From Flavobacteriaceae bacterium (GTDB lineage: Bacteria > Bacteroidota > Bacteroidia > Flavobacteriales > Flavobacteriaceae), in contig WGBX01000060.1 of assembly GCA_015494075.1 (NCBI GenBank), positions 1-41,295 on the forward strand: a stretch of 41,295 nt of DNA, read 5' to 3'. The position numbers were made by a program, and so were the translations under genes. Under the pieces are notes generated by a model. The model saw only the letters and a list, made by a program, of their open reading frames with translations, ran no database searches and was not told where the DNA came from. Of this stretch, positions 27,295 through 38,300 are shown in pieces (position 1 is the first letter of the stretch; each line of letters opens with the position of its first letter).

Positions 27295-27302
27295 TATATT
27301 TG
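27295..27302 (+). promoter_or_regulatory. -7 element of the saccharopine-dehydrogenase-like gene
   Basis: TATATTTG matches TAnnTTTG exactly and is followed by CAAAAAG. It overlaps the TTG at 27300 that opens the longest frame, so that TTG cannot be the start of a message made from this promoter; translation must begin at the ATG at 27324. Confidence 0.6.
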
Positions 27303-27323
27303 CAAAAAGACATAAAACAGCCT

Positions 27324-28535
27324 ATGAAAATAGCCTTAATTAAAGAACGAAAAAATCCACCGGACCGCAGGGTAGTTTTAACACCGGCACAAGCCAAAAA
27401 CTTGATGGAAACCTATCCTGATTTAGAAATAATAGTCGAAAAATCACCGCTTCGCGCTTATTCCGATGAAGAATATAGAAAAGCTGGTATTCCTTTGGTT
27501 GATGATGTAAGTGATGCAGACGTAATGCTAGGTGTAAAAGAAGTGCCCGTGGATGCTTTAATTCCTCACAAAAAATATTTTTTCTTCTCTCATACCATTA
27601 AAAAACAACCTTATAACAGGCCATTATTAAAAGCTATTTTAGATAAAAATATCGATTTGTATGATCATGAGACTATTATAGACAAAAAAGGACGTCGTCT
27701 TGTGGCTTTTGGTTATTATGCCGGTATTGTAGGTGCCTATAATACCTTGCGCACCTATGGTAAAAAAACTGGTTTATTTGAATTGCCAAAAGCCATAGAT
27801 TTAAAAGACAAAGTAGCTTTAATAGAGTCATTAAAAAAAATCAAACCATTACTTCCGCCCGTAAAAATAGTTTTAACAGGAAAAGGCCGCGTAGGCAACG
27901 GAGCCAAAGAAGTATTAGATGCAATACCCATTAAAGAAGTGAGTCCGGAAGAATTTTTATCAAAAACCTTTAAAGAACCTGTTTATACCCAAATAGATGT
28001 AGATTGGTACAATAAAAGAAAAGATAAAGGCTCCTTTAATTTTCAAGAATTCTTTACCCATCCTGAATTATATGAAGGAGATTTTGAAAAATTTACAAAA
28101 GTAGCGGATATTTATATTGCCGGTCATTTTTATGGACAAGGCGCACCATATATTTTGACTCAATCCCATTTACAATCTCCCGAAAACCGAATCAAAGTCG
28201 TAGGTGATATCAGTTGTGATATTAATGGTCCCATAGCCTCGACTATTAAAGCTTCTACTATTGAAAACCCTATATATGGATATGATCCGAATACCGGTCA
28301 GGAAATTGATTATAAAAATGAAACGGCTATAGCTTGTATGACGGTCGATAATCTCCCTAATGAAATTGCCCGAGATGCTTCCGAAGGATTTGGTCAAAAT
28401 TTTGTGAAATATATTATTCCCGCCTTTTTCAATGGTGATAAAGATGAGATTTTAAAAAGAGCTCAGATGACCCATAACGGCCAGTTAACAGAACGGTTTA
28501 AATATTTGCAAGATTATGTAGATGGTAAAGTATAG
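27324..28535 (+). CDS. Saccharopine-dehydrogenase-like NAD(P)-dependent oxidoreductase
   Basis: A 403-residue enzyme of the alanine dehydrogenase / saccharopine dehydrogenase (L-lysine-forming) superfamily. The N-terminal domain has IALIKERKNPPDRRVVLTP, the superfamily's opening with a substrate-binding Arg, then VKEVP and FFFSHTIKKQPYNRPLL, the SHTIK segment typical of the saccharopine branch; YDHETIIDKKGRRLVAFGYYAGIVGA follows. The Rossmann loop is LTGKGRVGNGA, as in Lys1-type enzymes. GDISCDINGPI and the DNLPNEIARDAS segment fit the family's C-terminal half. Whether it makes or breaks saccharopine, or uses another oxo-acid, cannot be decided; no other lysine gene is nearby. Its start is set by the -7 box at 27295-27302. 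It overlaps the next gene by 14 nt, indicating coupled translation. Confidence 0.8.
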   Translation: MKIALIKERKNPPDRRVVLTPAQAKNLMETYPDLEIIVEKSPLRAYSDEEYRKAGIPLVDDVSDADVMLGVKEVPVDALIPHKKYFFFSHTIKKQPYNRPLLKAILDKNIDLYDHETIIDKKGRRLVAFGYYAGIVGAYNTLRTYGKKTGLFELPKAIDLKDKVALIESLKKIKPLLPPVKIVLTGKGRVGNGAKEVLDAIPIKEVSPEEFLSKTFKEPVYTQIDVDWYNKRKDKGSFNFQEFFTHPELYEGDFEKFTKVADIYIAGHFYGQGAPYILTQSHLQSPENRIKVVGDISCDINGPIASTIKASTIENPIYGYDPNTGQEIDYKNETAIACMTVDNLPNEIARDASEGFGQNFVKYIIPAFFNGDKDEILKRAQMTHNGQLTERFKYLQDYVDGKV

Positions 28536-29331
28536 ATTTAAAGCACTGATAAAATTTTTAAAATTTCATATTACTGCTGATAATTTACATCAGTTGCATT
28601 CGCCTTTTATGTTTGACTTTGCGCGTTTTTGTTTATATAATAGAACCAATTTTTCAGATTATGAGATATTAAAAAGATACCAATATCAACTCAATCAATT
28701 AGAGGAGCTTATTACAGTAAAAGATTTAGGCGCAGGCAGTAAGACATTCACTTCAACACAGCGGCGTATCAAAGATATTGCACATATAGCCGGAAGTAGT
28801 TATACAGATATGAAAAGGTTATATCGAATTAGCCGGTATTTTAAACCTAAAAACATACTTGAGCTAGGCACGTCTTTGGGTAAAGCAACATTAGCCATGT
28901 CATTGGGACAACCTCAAGCTAAAATGACAACAGTAGAAGGCGACCATGCTATTTTAAAAATTGCTAAACAGCAACTTAATAATCAACCTGTTGGTCAAAT
29001 TAAATTTATATCTGATGATTTTGAAACTTTTTTAAATATATTAAATCAGTCACAAGAAAAATTTGATCTGATTTATTTAGATGGTCATCATTCATATAAA
29101 CCTACAATACAATATTTTAACAAATTACTTCCTCATATACATAATGATACAGTTTTGATTATAGATGATATTTATTGGTCAAATGAAATGCAAGAAGCTT
29201 GGGCATATTTAAAAAAACATCCGGCTGTATATCAAAGTGTAGATACATATTATTTTGGTTTACTGTTGTTTAGAAAAGAACAGTTTAGGCAACATTTTAA
29301 AATAAATTTATTAAGCTTAAATTTATTTTAA
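28522..29331 (+). CDS. Class I SAM-dependent methyltransferase
   Basis: A 269-residue protein with an O-methyltransferase-like Rossmann fold. The SAM motif I is ELGTSLG (Glu114-Gly120), preceded by KNI and followed by TTVEGD, whose acidic residue binds the SAM ribose; FDLIYLDGHHSYKPTI is the motif-IV region with the metal/substrate-linked Asp. An N-terminal segment of about 90 residues (HQLHSPFMFDFARF, LGAGSKT) precedes the fold and is characteristic of Bacteroidota homologues of unknown substrate. The start ATG lies inside the preceding oxidoreductase gene with a 14-nt overlap, so they are translationally coupled and may act in one pathway. The substrate is unknown. Confidence 0.82.
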   Translation: MVKYRFKALIKFLKFHITADNLHQLHSPFMFDFARFCLYNRTNFSDYEILKRYQYQLNQLEELITVKDLGAGSKTFTSTQRRIKDIAHIAGSSYTDMKRLYRISRYFKPKNILELGTSLGKATLAMSLGQPQAKMTTVEGDHAILKIAKQQLNNQPVGQIKFISDDFETFLNILNQSQEKFDLIYLDGHHSYKPTIQYFNKLLPHIHNDTVLIIDDIYWSNEMQEAWAYLKKHPAVYQSVDTYYFGLLLFRKEQFRQHFKINLLSLNLF

Positions 29332-29348
29332 TATATGCTAAAGCTCAG

Positions 29349-29378
29349 TTGTATTTTTTTATAAAAAATATATCTTTA
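29349..29378 (+). promoter_or_regulatory. Promoter of the first nuclease gene
   Basis: TTG at 29349-29351 and TATCTTTA at 29371-29378 are separated by 19 nt. The -7 box differs from consensus only at the last base. The start would be near 29384, about 24 nt before the ATG. Confidence 0.55.
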
Positions 29379-29407
29379 AGCTACTTAAACCAAACAAACA
29401 AATTCAA

Positions 29408-31396
29408 ATGAAAAAAACGACTTTTTTTATGTATGTGCTATTATTTTATAGCACATTTTTTATGGCCCAAGAGCCAGCTAATTATTATGATAATGCATTA
29501 GGGAAAACAGGTTATACCTTAAAAACCGCCTTGAAAGAAATTATCACAAATGGCTATGTTTCTTATAGCTATGACGATCTTTATACCATTTATTTGACAT
29601 CTGACAAAGATGATTATTACGAAAATGATGGTACAGTTTTAGATATTTATTCAGAAAAGCCTCAAGGTCCTGATGCGTATGAATACGTACATATAGATGA
29701 AAAATGTGGCACTTACAGTACAGAAGGCGATTGTTATAACAGAGAACATATCGTTCCACAAAGTGTTTTTGACTCGGCAAGTCCTATGGTTTCAGATGCC
29801 CATTTTGTAGTACCGACCGATGGTTATGTCAATGGGCGTCGAAGCAATTATCCCTTTGGAGAGGTTTCAGATCCTACATGGACTTCAACAAATGGTTCGA
29901 AAGTGGGGCCTAATTCAACGTCCGGTTATGTAGATACCGTATTTGAGCCTATAGATGAATTTAAAGGAGATATTGCACGTATGTTATTTTATTTTGCGAC
30001 TAGATATGAAGATCAAGTAGCTTCATGGTCGCATCCTATGTTTAACGGTACTAGCGATCAGGTATTTTCAGATTGGTTTTTGGATATTCTATTAGATTGG
30101 AATCAGCAAGATCCGGTAAGTCAACGAGAAATAGATCGTAATAATGCCGTCTATGAGTATCAAAATAACCGCAATCCTTTTATTGATCACCCTGAATGGG
30201 TATCAGACATTTGGGGAGGCACATCATCAGATGGCGATTCTACAGGTTCGGGAGATCCAGTTGTAATCAAACTAATGGACTTTGATGGTACAACACCTGA
30301 ATGGGCCTTTACGAGTAATACAACTTTTTTTGATAATGGTTCAGACGGATTTTTTGGAATTTACAATGCCAATAATGACCCCTATGATGGTCAGCCTACT
30401 GATACTGGTGTTGCCAATGCATCAGATATAGATGTGATTAATTATAATGGCATTGTTGGCGACTTTTTATTTGTTAATGACCTTGATGATGAAGGAGATA
30501 ACGGCACAACCGGCGAAGCTCTAATTCAGTTCGAATCTGTTGATGTTCAAAATTATTCAGATTTATCCTTTTCATTCGATTATGATATGTCAGGATTTGA
30601 TTCAACAGATTATATTCGCTACGAATTATATGAAGATGGTGTTAGTATAGGAGAACAAACATTAACTAATAATACAGAGGGTACATTTGTATATAATATA
30701 ACACCAGGTACACAAGCGTTTTATGCCATTATTAAAATTAAACAAAATGGCGCATCTGATCAAGCGGCTATTGATAATGTTAGTCTTAAAGGTATAATGA
30801 ACACATCCGAACCTGCTTGTATTCCTGCAACTTTAAATCTGGTTTTTGACAATTATCCAGAAGAAACCAGTTGGACTTTGTATGATAGTAACAATCAGCT
30901 AATTGATGAAGGTGGTCCTTATGATACGGAACCACAAGGCGGTTCTAAAACGATCAGTTTTTGTTTAGACCCCGGATGCTATACCTTTACTATTAAGGAT
31001 TCATATGGCGATGGTATGTGCTGCGATTATGGTTCTGGATCCTATAGTTTAGTCGAAGATGATACGCAAAACGTTTTAGCATCAGGAGGTAGTTTTGCTT
31101 CAATAGAAGAAACAGATTTTTGTGTTGGAGTAGCTTTAAGACCAGTTCAAAATGATTATGAGGAGACACAAAATATTTTTAATATTTATCCCAGCCCTGT
31201 TATTGGGGAGTTAAATTTGCAAATTAGCGATCCTAATATGGATACCGTTGAAATCCTAGATACAAATGGCCGGCTTATTTTACATCAAACATTAAAAACT
31301 AAAACTCTTAATTTACAAGATTTGTCGCCGGGAATTTATTTCATCAAAATAAGCAGTTATAAAAAAGCCTTGATAAAAAGATTTATTAAACAATAA
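29408..31396 (+). CDS. Secreted endonuclease I with T9SS tail
   Basis: A 662-residue secreted nuclease. Order: signal peptide (about 1-20, ending FMAQ), an endonuclease I (EndA/NucM-type) domain (about 22-265) with the active-site motif NREHIVPQS (His114, the general base of the beta-beta-alpha-metal site) and DEFKGDIARMLFYFATRYED further on, a jelly-roll domain (about 284-465) of the choice-of-anchor type, a module at about 470-575 with YPEETSW, CYTFTIKDSYGDGMCC and paired Cys, known from several Bacteroidota secreted hydrolases, and a T9SS type A sorting domain (about 590-662, with IYPSPVIGELNLQI, GRLILHQTL and GIYFIKI). It should degrade extracellular DNA or RNA for phosphorus and nucleoside supply or biofilm turnover. 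Its nuclease domain is closely similar to that of the gene at 32315. Confidence 0.92.
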   Translation: MKKTTFFMYVLLFYSTFFMAQEPANYYDNALGKTGYTLKTALKEIITNGYVSYSYDDLYTIYLTSDKDDYYENDGTVLDIYSEKPQGPDAYEYVHIDEKCGTYSTEGDCYNREHIVPQSVFDSASPMVSDAHFVVPTDGYVNGRRSNYPFGEVSDPTWTSTNGSKVGPNSTSGYVDTVFEPIDEFKGDIARMLFYFATRYEDQVASWSHPMFNGTSDQVFSDWFLDILLDWNQQDPVSQREIDRNNAVYEYQNNRNPFIDHPEWVSDIWGGTSSDGDSTGSGDPVVIKLMDFDGTTPEWAFTSNTTFFDNGSDGFFGIYNANNDPYDGQPTDTGVANASDIDVINYNGIVGDFLFVNDLDDEGDNGTTGEALIQFESVDVQNYSDLSFSFDYDMSGFDSTDYIRYELYEDGVSIGEQTLTNNTEGTFVYNITPGTQAFYAIIKIKQNGASDQAAIDNVSLKGIMNTSEPACIPATLNLVFDNYPEETSWTLYDSNNQLIDEGGPYDTEPQGGSKTISFCLDPGCYTFTIKDSYGDGMCCDYGSGSYSLVEDDTQNVLASGGSFASIEETDFCVGVALRPVQNDYEETQNIFNIYPSPVIGELNLQISDPNMDTVEILDTNGRLILHQTLKTKTLNLQDLSPGIYFIKISSYKKALIKRFIKQ

Positions 31397-31408
31397 GCTT
31401 TATTTTTT

Positions 31409-31441
31409 TAATCCCGACAAAGTTTGTCGGGATTTTTTTTA
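31409..31441 (+). terminator. Terminator after the first nuclease gene
   Basis: A perfect stem, AATCCCGACAAA / TTTGTCGGGATT, followed by a run of T. It ends the message before the PAS gene. Confidence 0.85.
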
Positions 31442-31473
31442 ATACCAATTTGTGTTTTAAGAAATTATTTATG

Positions 31474-31481
31474 TAATTTTG
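31474..31481 (+). promoter_or_regulatory. -7 element of the PAS gene
   Basis: TAATTTTG is an exact -7 match; a TTTG at 31449-31452 lies 21 nt upstream, slightly further than usual. The PAS gene therefore has its own promoter, independent of the nuclease. Confidence 0.55.
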
Positions 31482-31502
31482 TTACTGTAAAACAAAAATT
31501 TT

Positions 31503-32168
31503 ATGAAAAGACCAGCCACACCAACTCCAAAAGATATTGAAATAACCGTCAGTCCCAAAAAAACTATTGTTAGTCGCACAGATGAAAAAGGAATAATTCG
31601 TTTTGTAAATGATTATTTTAAAGAGATTGCCGGTTATAATGACGATGAATTAATTGGTCAACCACATAATGTTATCAGGCATCCTGATATGCCAAAAGTT
31701 ATTTTTAAACATTTATGGGATGAACTAAAGCAGGGAAATGACGTCAGAGCTATAATTAAAAATTTGGCAAAAGACGGTCGTTATTATTGGGTAATAACCA
31801 ATTTTTATCCACTTTATGATGAAAATGATCAAATAATAGGTTATTATGCCCGTCGTAAAGCTGTGCCGCAACATGTTAAAGAAGAGGTGTTTAAATTGTA
31901 TAAAACTCTCAAATCATTAGAAGAGCAAGGTGGAATGGAAGCCTCTGAAAAATATTTGCAACAATGGTTAAAAGAGCATAATACCACATATAGTCATTAT
32001 GTTGAAAGTTTATTTGGCGGTGATAAGGAGTTAATTGAACGTTATTTAAAATCTGAAATATCAGATGATGACTTGGCCAAGTGTGAAGATAAATATATTT
32101 CTAAATTTGAAAAATCTCACGCGCAAAAAACAAAAAAAAGCTTATGGAAAAAAATTATAGGTAAATAA
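31503..32168 (+). CDS. Stand-alone Aer-type PAS protein
   Basis: A 221-residue cytoplasmic protein. One PAS domain occupies about 15-120: TDEKGIIRFVNDYFKEIAGY, then the signature NVIRHPDMP (Arg59-Pro64 in RHPDMP) and NLAKDGRYYWVITNFYPLYDE. This version of PAS is the one found in the aerotaxis receptor Aer and its relatives, which bind FAD and sense redox state, so a flavin is a plausible ligand. The rest (about 125-221) is a charged helical tail ending in a Lys-rich stretch (KTKKSLWKKIIGK). There is no kinase, methyl-accepting, GGDEF or DNA-binding domain, so any signal must be passed through a partner protein. It has its own promoter and terminator and lies between two related nuclease genes. 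Confidence 0.85.
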   Translation: MKRPATPTPKDIEITVSPKKTIVSRTDEKGIIRFVNDYFKEIAGYNDDELIGQPHNVIRHPDMPKVIFKHLWDELKQGNDVRAIIKNLAKDGRYYWVITNFYPLYDENDQIIGYYARRKAVPQHVKEEVFKLYKTLKSLEEQGGMEASEKYLQQWLKEHNTTYSHYVESLFGGDKELIERYLKSEISDDDLAKCEDKYISKFEKSHAQKTKKSLWKKIIGK

Positions 32169-32187
32169 TTTTTAGGTAAACACACTA

Positions 32188-32220
32188 TAAAAAAAGCCGT
32201 CATTATGACGGCTTTTTTTG
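32188..32220 (+). terminator. Terminator after the PAS gene
   Basis: The stem AAAAAAGCCGTCAT / ATGACGGCTTTTTT, with a tiny loop, ends in a T run. It is strong on both strands. Confidence 0.88.
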
Positions 32221-32280
32221 GTGCCAATATTAATTAATTGAAAACAATCATATTAAAAAATAAATTATCATAATTTTTAT

Positions 32281-32288
32281 TAAATTTG
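32281..32288 (+). promoter_or_regulatory. -7 element of the giant nuclease gene
   Basis: TAAATTTG is an exact -7 match, 26 nt before the ATG at 32315. The upstream sequence is A/T-only and shows no TTG at the usual distance. Transcription starting near 32294 leaves only 6 nt before the TTG at 32300, favouring the ATG. Confidence 0.55.
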
Positions 32289-32314
32289 AGCCATTTATAT
32301 TGAAAAATTATGTT

Positions 32315-35300
32315 ATGAAAAATTTTTTACTAACCTTTTTTATTTTCTTTCTTGTTTTAAAACTTTCTTCACAAATTCCGGCAGGTTACTACGATTCTGC
32401 AAATGGTAAAACCGGATACGAATTAAAAACAGCTCTTAAAACTATTATAACTAATGGCCATACAGATCAAGGCTATACAGCCCTATTTACATTATACCAA
32501 ACAGCTGATGTAGATAATTATTATGAAATGGATGGGACCTTATTAGATATGTATTCAGAAAAACCAGCTTCGGCCGATGCTTACGAATTTAGCCAAACTG
32601 CTGATAAATGTGGTACTTATAGTGTAGAAGGCGATTGTTATAACCGTGAACATTTAATTCCTCAATCTGTTTTTGATTCAGCATCCCCAATGAAAAATGA
32701 CGGACATTTTGTTGTCCCGTCAGATGGATATGTTAATGGGAAAAGAAGCAGTTACGCTTTTGGAGAAGTAGCAGATCCTACATGGACTTCTACTAATGGT
32801 TCAAAATTAGGCCCTAACACAACGCCGGGCTATACTGGTACTGTATTTGAACCTATTGATGAGTTTAAAGGAGATATTGCCCGCATGTTATTTTATTTTG
32901 CCACTCGTTACGAAGATCAAGTAGCAAGTTGGTCTCATGACATGCTTAACGGTACAACTGATCAAGTTTTTTCTGATTGGTTTTTAGATGTTTTATTACA
33001 ATGGCATACCAATGATCCGGTTAGTCAAAAAGAAATTGATCGCAATGAAGCGGTTTATGATTATCAAGGGAACCGTAATCCGTTTATTGATCACCCTGAA
33101 TGGGTTAATGAAATTTGGAGTAACCAAAATGCAGGCCCGACCATCTCAAATATCACCCAAACACCAACCACAGCTACCTCATCAGATACAGTAAGTGTGG
33201 CAGCAGATGTTGCAGATGCTGACGGTGTCAATACAGTTGAATTACATTGGGGGACAGCAAGCGGTTCATTGGCAAATACCATTACTATGAGTTTGTCAGC
33301 AGGTAGTACTTATATAACCGATGCAGAAATTCCGGCTCAAGCAGAAGGCACGACAATTTATTACGAAATATATGCCATAGACAACAATGCGGATGATAAT
33401 ATTTCAGATGAACAAACTTATACAGTTAGCTATACTGCCGATTGGTGTAATTTACAATATCCGGCAACCGGTAATATTAGAAGTAATGATAATTTTTATG
33501 TTTATGCTCAAGTGTACGAACCGGGCGTTACAGACAGTGCCGGTCAAGGAAGTGGTATAGATGCTTGGATTGGTTACAGTACTGTTGATAATGACCCGTC
33601 CGATTCAGCAAACATTGGTGACTGGACATGGATACCGGCTACATACAATGTTGACAGTGGCAATAATGATGAATATATGGTTGATTTAAGTAGTAGTATC
33701 TCATCAGCTGGAACCTATTATTATGCTAGTCGTTTTCAAATAAATGGCGGTCCTTATACTTATGGTGGTTATAATAACACAGGTGACGGATTCTGGAATT
33801 CTACATATAATGGAACCGGCACTAATAAATCAGGTCAGTTAACAGTTGATATTATTGATTGGTGTAATTTGCAAAATCCACAAAATGGTCAGATTACGGC
33901 ACCCGGCAAACCTTTTGTGGTTTATGCCCAAATATATGAAGAAGGTTTGACAAATGCTGATAACACTACTGCCGGTACAGGTATAAATGCTTGGATAGGT
34001 TATAGTACAGTTGACAATGATCCTTCTGATTCAATCAATGCAGGCGATTGGACTTGGGTGCCTGCTAATTATAATATTGATAGTGGTAATAACGATGAAT
34101 TTATGGCAGATATCGGCAGTCAAATTTCTGCCGGAGGCCAATATTATTATGCCAGTAAGTTTCAATTAAATAGTGGCCCCATTGTATATGGAGGATATAA
34201 TGGCGGTTTTTGGAATTCTACATATGATGGAACCGGTACAAATAAATCAGGTTTGTTACAAGTTAACGATATATATATAACAAACATAATACAAAACCCC
34301 ACCTCTGTTCATTCATGGGACACGGTTACACTATCGGCCGATATTACAGCAGATGCAGGAGTAAACAGTGTAGAATTACACTGGGGAACAACGAGTGGAG
34401 TTTTAAACAATACTGTTAATATGAGTTTGTCGTCAGGAAATACATACACAACTGATACAGCAATTCCTACACAAGCAGATGGTACAACGGTTTATTATGA
34501 AATTTACGCGTTAGATAATAATCTTGAAGAAAAGAAATCTGCTGAACAATCATATTTAGTCAGCGATGCTTCTTGTGCCTCGGAGTTAATTATATCGGAA
34601 TATATTGAAGGTAGTAGTTATAATAAATATTTAGAGTTATATAATGGTACAGGCACGACAATAAATATGAATGATTATGAAATAAGAATTTATTCAAATG
34701 GTAACACGACTGCTTCAGCAACTATCCATTTAAATAATGTAACTTTAGCAGACTCTAATGTATATGTTCTGGCAAATTCTTCTGCAAATATTTGGTCCGG
34801 CACTCCCGATCAAACCTCAGGAAGTTTAAGTTTTAATGGTGATGATGCTGTTGAGTTGTATAATACGGTAACAGGAGAGTCGGTAGATATAATTGGACAA
34901 ATAGGATTTGATCCGGGTAGTGCATGGGGTAGTGGTAGTACTATAACCGTTGACAATACTTTGGTGCGAAAAAGTATTGTAACTTCGGGTGATATTGACG
35001 GTACAGATCCTTTTGACCCTGCAGCAGAATGGGATGGTTATGGACAAGATGATGTAACACATTTGGGATCGCATTCTATGACTTGCGGACCTTGTGTCGA
35101 ACCAACTTCAAATGCTGTATTTCATCTTGATTCACCTCAAAATGTTGCAACAACAAATGTTACAATCAATTGGACAAATGGCGATGGAGAAAAAAGAATT
35201 GTTGTTATCCGTGAAGCCAATCCGGTGACTTTTGTTCCCGTTGATGGCACAACTTATACTGCTAACTCTAACTTTACAGATGGTATAAATGTAGGAACTA

Positions 35301-38300
35301 ACGAAAAAGTGGTTTACAATGGTAATGGTTCAACTGTTGATGTAACCGGCTTAATACCCGGAACATTGTATTATGTTACGATTTATGAGTATAATTGTTC
35401 GCCCGGAAATGAGGACTATTTTACCTCAGGTACAGTACCAACCGATAGTTTTTATACAATGCCGGACAAACCTCAAAATTTTCAAAAAATATGTAGCAGT
35501 ACGACTAGTATCAAACTAAGCTGGGAAGCACCGTCCATTGGTAATTTTGATGGTTACTTGTTAGTAGCCAGAGAAAACGCAGTGCCTCATAGTGTTAATT
35601 CCTTAGATCCTAGTACAAATTTAGGTGAACAAACAGATTATGCTGCTTCAGCAATATTTGGTAGTACAACACCTTATTCTCATATATTGTACAAAGGAAC
35701 AGATACATCAGTTTTAATTACCAATTTGACTAATAATTCTACTTATACATTTCAAATTTTTACTTATACAACCAATGGTTCAATTTATGAATATTCATTA
35801 TCAAGTCAAATAACGGAAACAATATTGCTAGATGAAGTTAACGAGGCTCATGCATCTCCATTAAATGGACAAGCTCAAGTATATTGGATTAATCCGGATG
35901 TCTGTTACGACGAAATTTTGGTAGTAGCTAATGAAACGGCGGGAATTGATTTTGTGCCAAATGGAGATGGTACAGCTTATAATGCAAATCCGGTATATAG
36001 CACCCCTAATCAAGTTGTATATCAAGGAAGTGATAAAAACATCTTAGTTTCAGGTCTTACAAATGGCACAACTTATTATTTTGAGATTTTTGTACGACTG
36101 GGCAATGATTGGAGTAGTGGCATAGAAGTTTCTACTACGCCGGTTAATGCTACACAATTTCAACCGGGTCAACTGGTGTTTGTCGCCTATGACGGACAAT
36201 ATTTAGGAAGTGGATCTGATGATGAATTTTTAATTGCGACTTTGATTGATATTCAACCGGGGACCACTTTTTCATTAGTAAATTCTCGTTATGAAGCGGG
36301 AGCTCCGGCTAATGTACGCACAGACAAGTGGGGCGGTGGCGGAAATGATGCTGCCGATAACCCCGGAGTAGCTGAAATTACATATAATGGCACCGACAAT
36401 ATCCCTGCCGGATCAATTTTACGCTTACATGCACCATATAGTTCATCTAATTTTATTGACTATATGGGTGTTATTTCCGGAACAACAGAAACTGATAGAA
36501 CAGCTGATTTTTCGGTTTCATTAGTTTATGGAAATACTGCTATTCCTAATATTTCAGCATCAGGATCCGATCAATTATTTTTAGTACAAGGCTGTTTTAT
36601 TTTTGATGGTAGCAGAGATCTTAACCAAGCAAACTATTTATTGAAGGGAACATTATTACATGGTATTACCAATCGAACGCCTTGGGTTCCTTTGACAGAC
36701 GCTTGTAATGGTGACAGTAGTGGCGGAAACACAAGAGAATCTCGATTACATCCATCATTAAATTGTTTTAATGTTCAGAATGACGATGTGTCCGCAATAA
36801 GCGGATTTTATCAAAACAGTCAATTACACTCAGGATCTTTCCGTGATTTAATATTGGCAATTAGCAACTCTTCTTATTGGACATTAGGAGACGGACGTTA
36901 TAATGTCGATCCCACGACAATCTTAAGCACTGATGCAGGACATACTTTTACAATTTCAGGCGGCCATGCACCCGGAACTTGGGTTTCAACAAGTGATGGT
37001 AATTGGTTTAATTGTAGCAATTGGGAAACATTAGCTGTTCCTGATGCTACAACAGATGTATTTATTGATATTAATAGTTCAGTAGATGCTATAATTGATG
37101 CACAGGCCACTGATGCCGATTTATTCAACGGCGAGGCTGTATGTCATAATTTAACAATTACCAATAAAAATTTGATTGTTGAAGGGCTTAACACTTTAAA
37201 GATTGAAGGCGATCTGAATATTTTGAATGCAAGTGTTTTAGATGCCGATGATGGAGATGACAATACACCTGATGCAGATATTTATATAAAAGGTAATTGG
37301 ATTACCTCTACCAATAATAATTTTTTAGAAGGAAATAGTACGGTCCATTTTACCGGAGATTTTTCTCAGATGGTGCAAACTAACAATGGACTAGATGCCG
37401 AAATATTTTATAACTTGGAAATTAATAACCCGCAAGGTGTACACTTTGCTAGTGGAAATATTTCAGCAACAAATGACTTAACTATTACAAGTGCCGGAAC
37501 TTATAATATTACCAATGGTCATTATATTATGGCAGGCCATAATTTATTAAATAATGCAGATATAAGTTTAGAAAATCAAGCCTCATTATTACAAACTGAT
37601 GATACAGGAACTATAACAGGCTCAGGAACTTTTAAATTGCTAAAAACCAGCTTGCCATTAAATAATTATTGGGAATATATATATTGGTCATCTCCCTTAA
37701 ACTCTTCCAATTTTAGCCTTGGTGATATAATAAGTAATGCTTGGCGATATTATAAATTTGATCCTAACGAAGCAAATAACGGACATACTTATCCCGGTTG
37801 GGTATTGTTGTCGGCAAATGATATACCGCAAAAAGGAGTAGGATATGCAATTTCTGCACCTGCTACTGTTGCACCTAATATGATATTAGATGTATCATTT
37901 ATTAGTGCGCATGACCCTTTTAATAATGGTCCTATAACTGTGCCTGTTCTTTTGAAAGATGGCCCAGATCAAATTGGACATTTTAATTTGATAGGGAATC
38001 CCTATCCTTCTGCTATTGATTTTAATGCTTTTGCAAACGACCCGGCAAATAGTAACATATCCGGTGCTTATTATTTATGGTCTAATTGTGGTGGATTGGA
38101 TGTTAACGGTCATCACAAAACCAGTGGTTATGCAAGTTATGTTGTTTCGGGTACTTCAACCAATGCCTGTGGTGATAATACTATTGCAGCCACACAATAT
38201 ATAGCAACGGCACAAGGATTTATGGTAGAGGCTTTAAATGATAATAGTACAGTTACATTTAAAAATCCACATCGAGTATCGGGGAATAACACTAATTTTT

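Noticed and set aside
33438-34265. Tandem repeat as a possible CRISPR array or mobile element.
   Set aside because: The units are about 410 nt, in frame and protein-coding, with no spacers or terminal inverted repeats; this is domain duplication.
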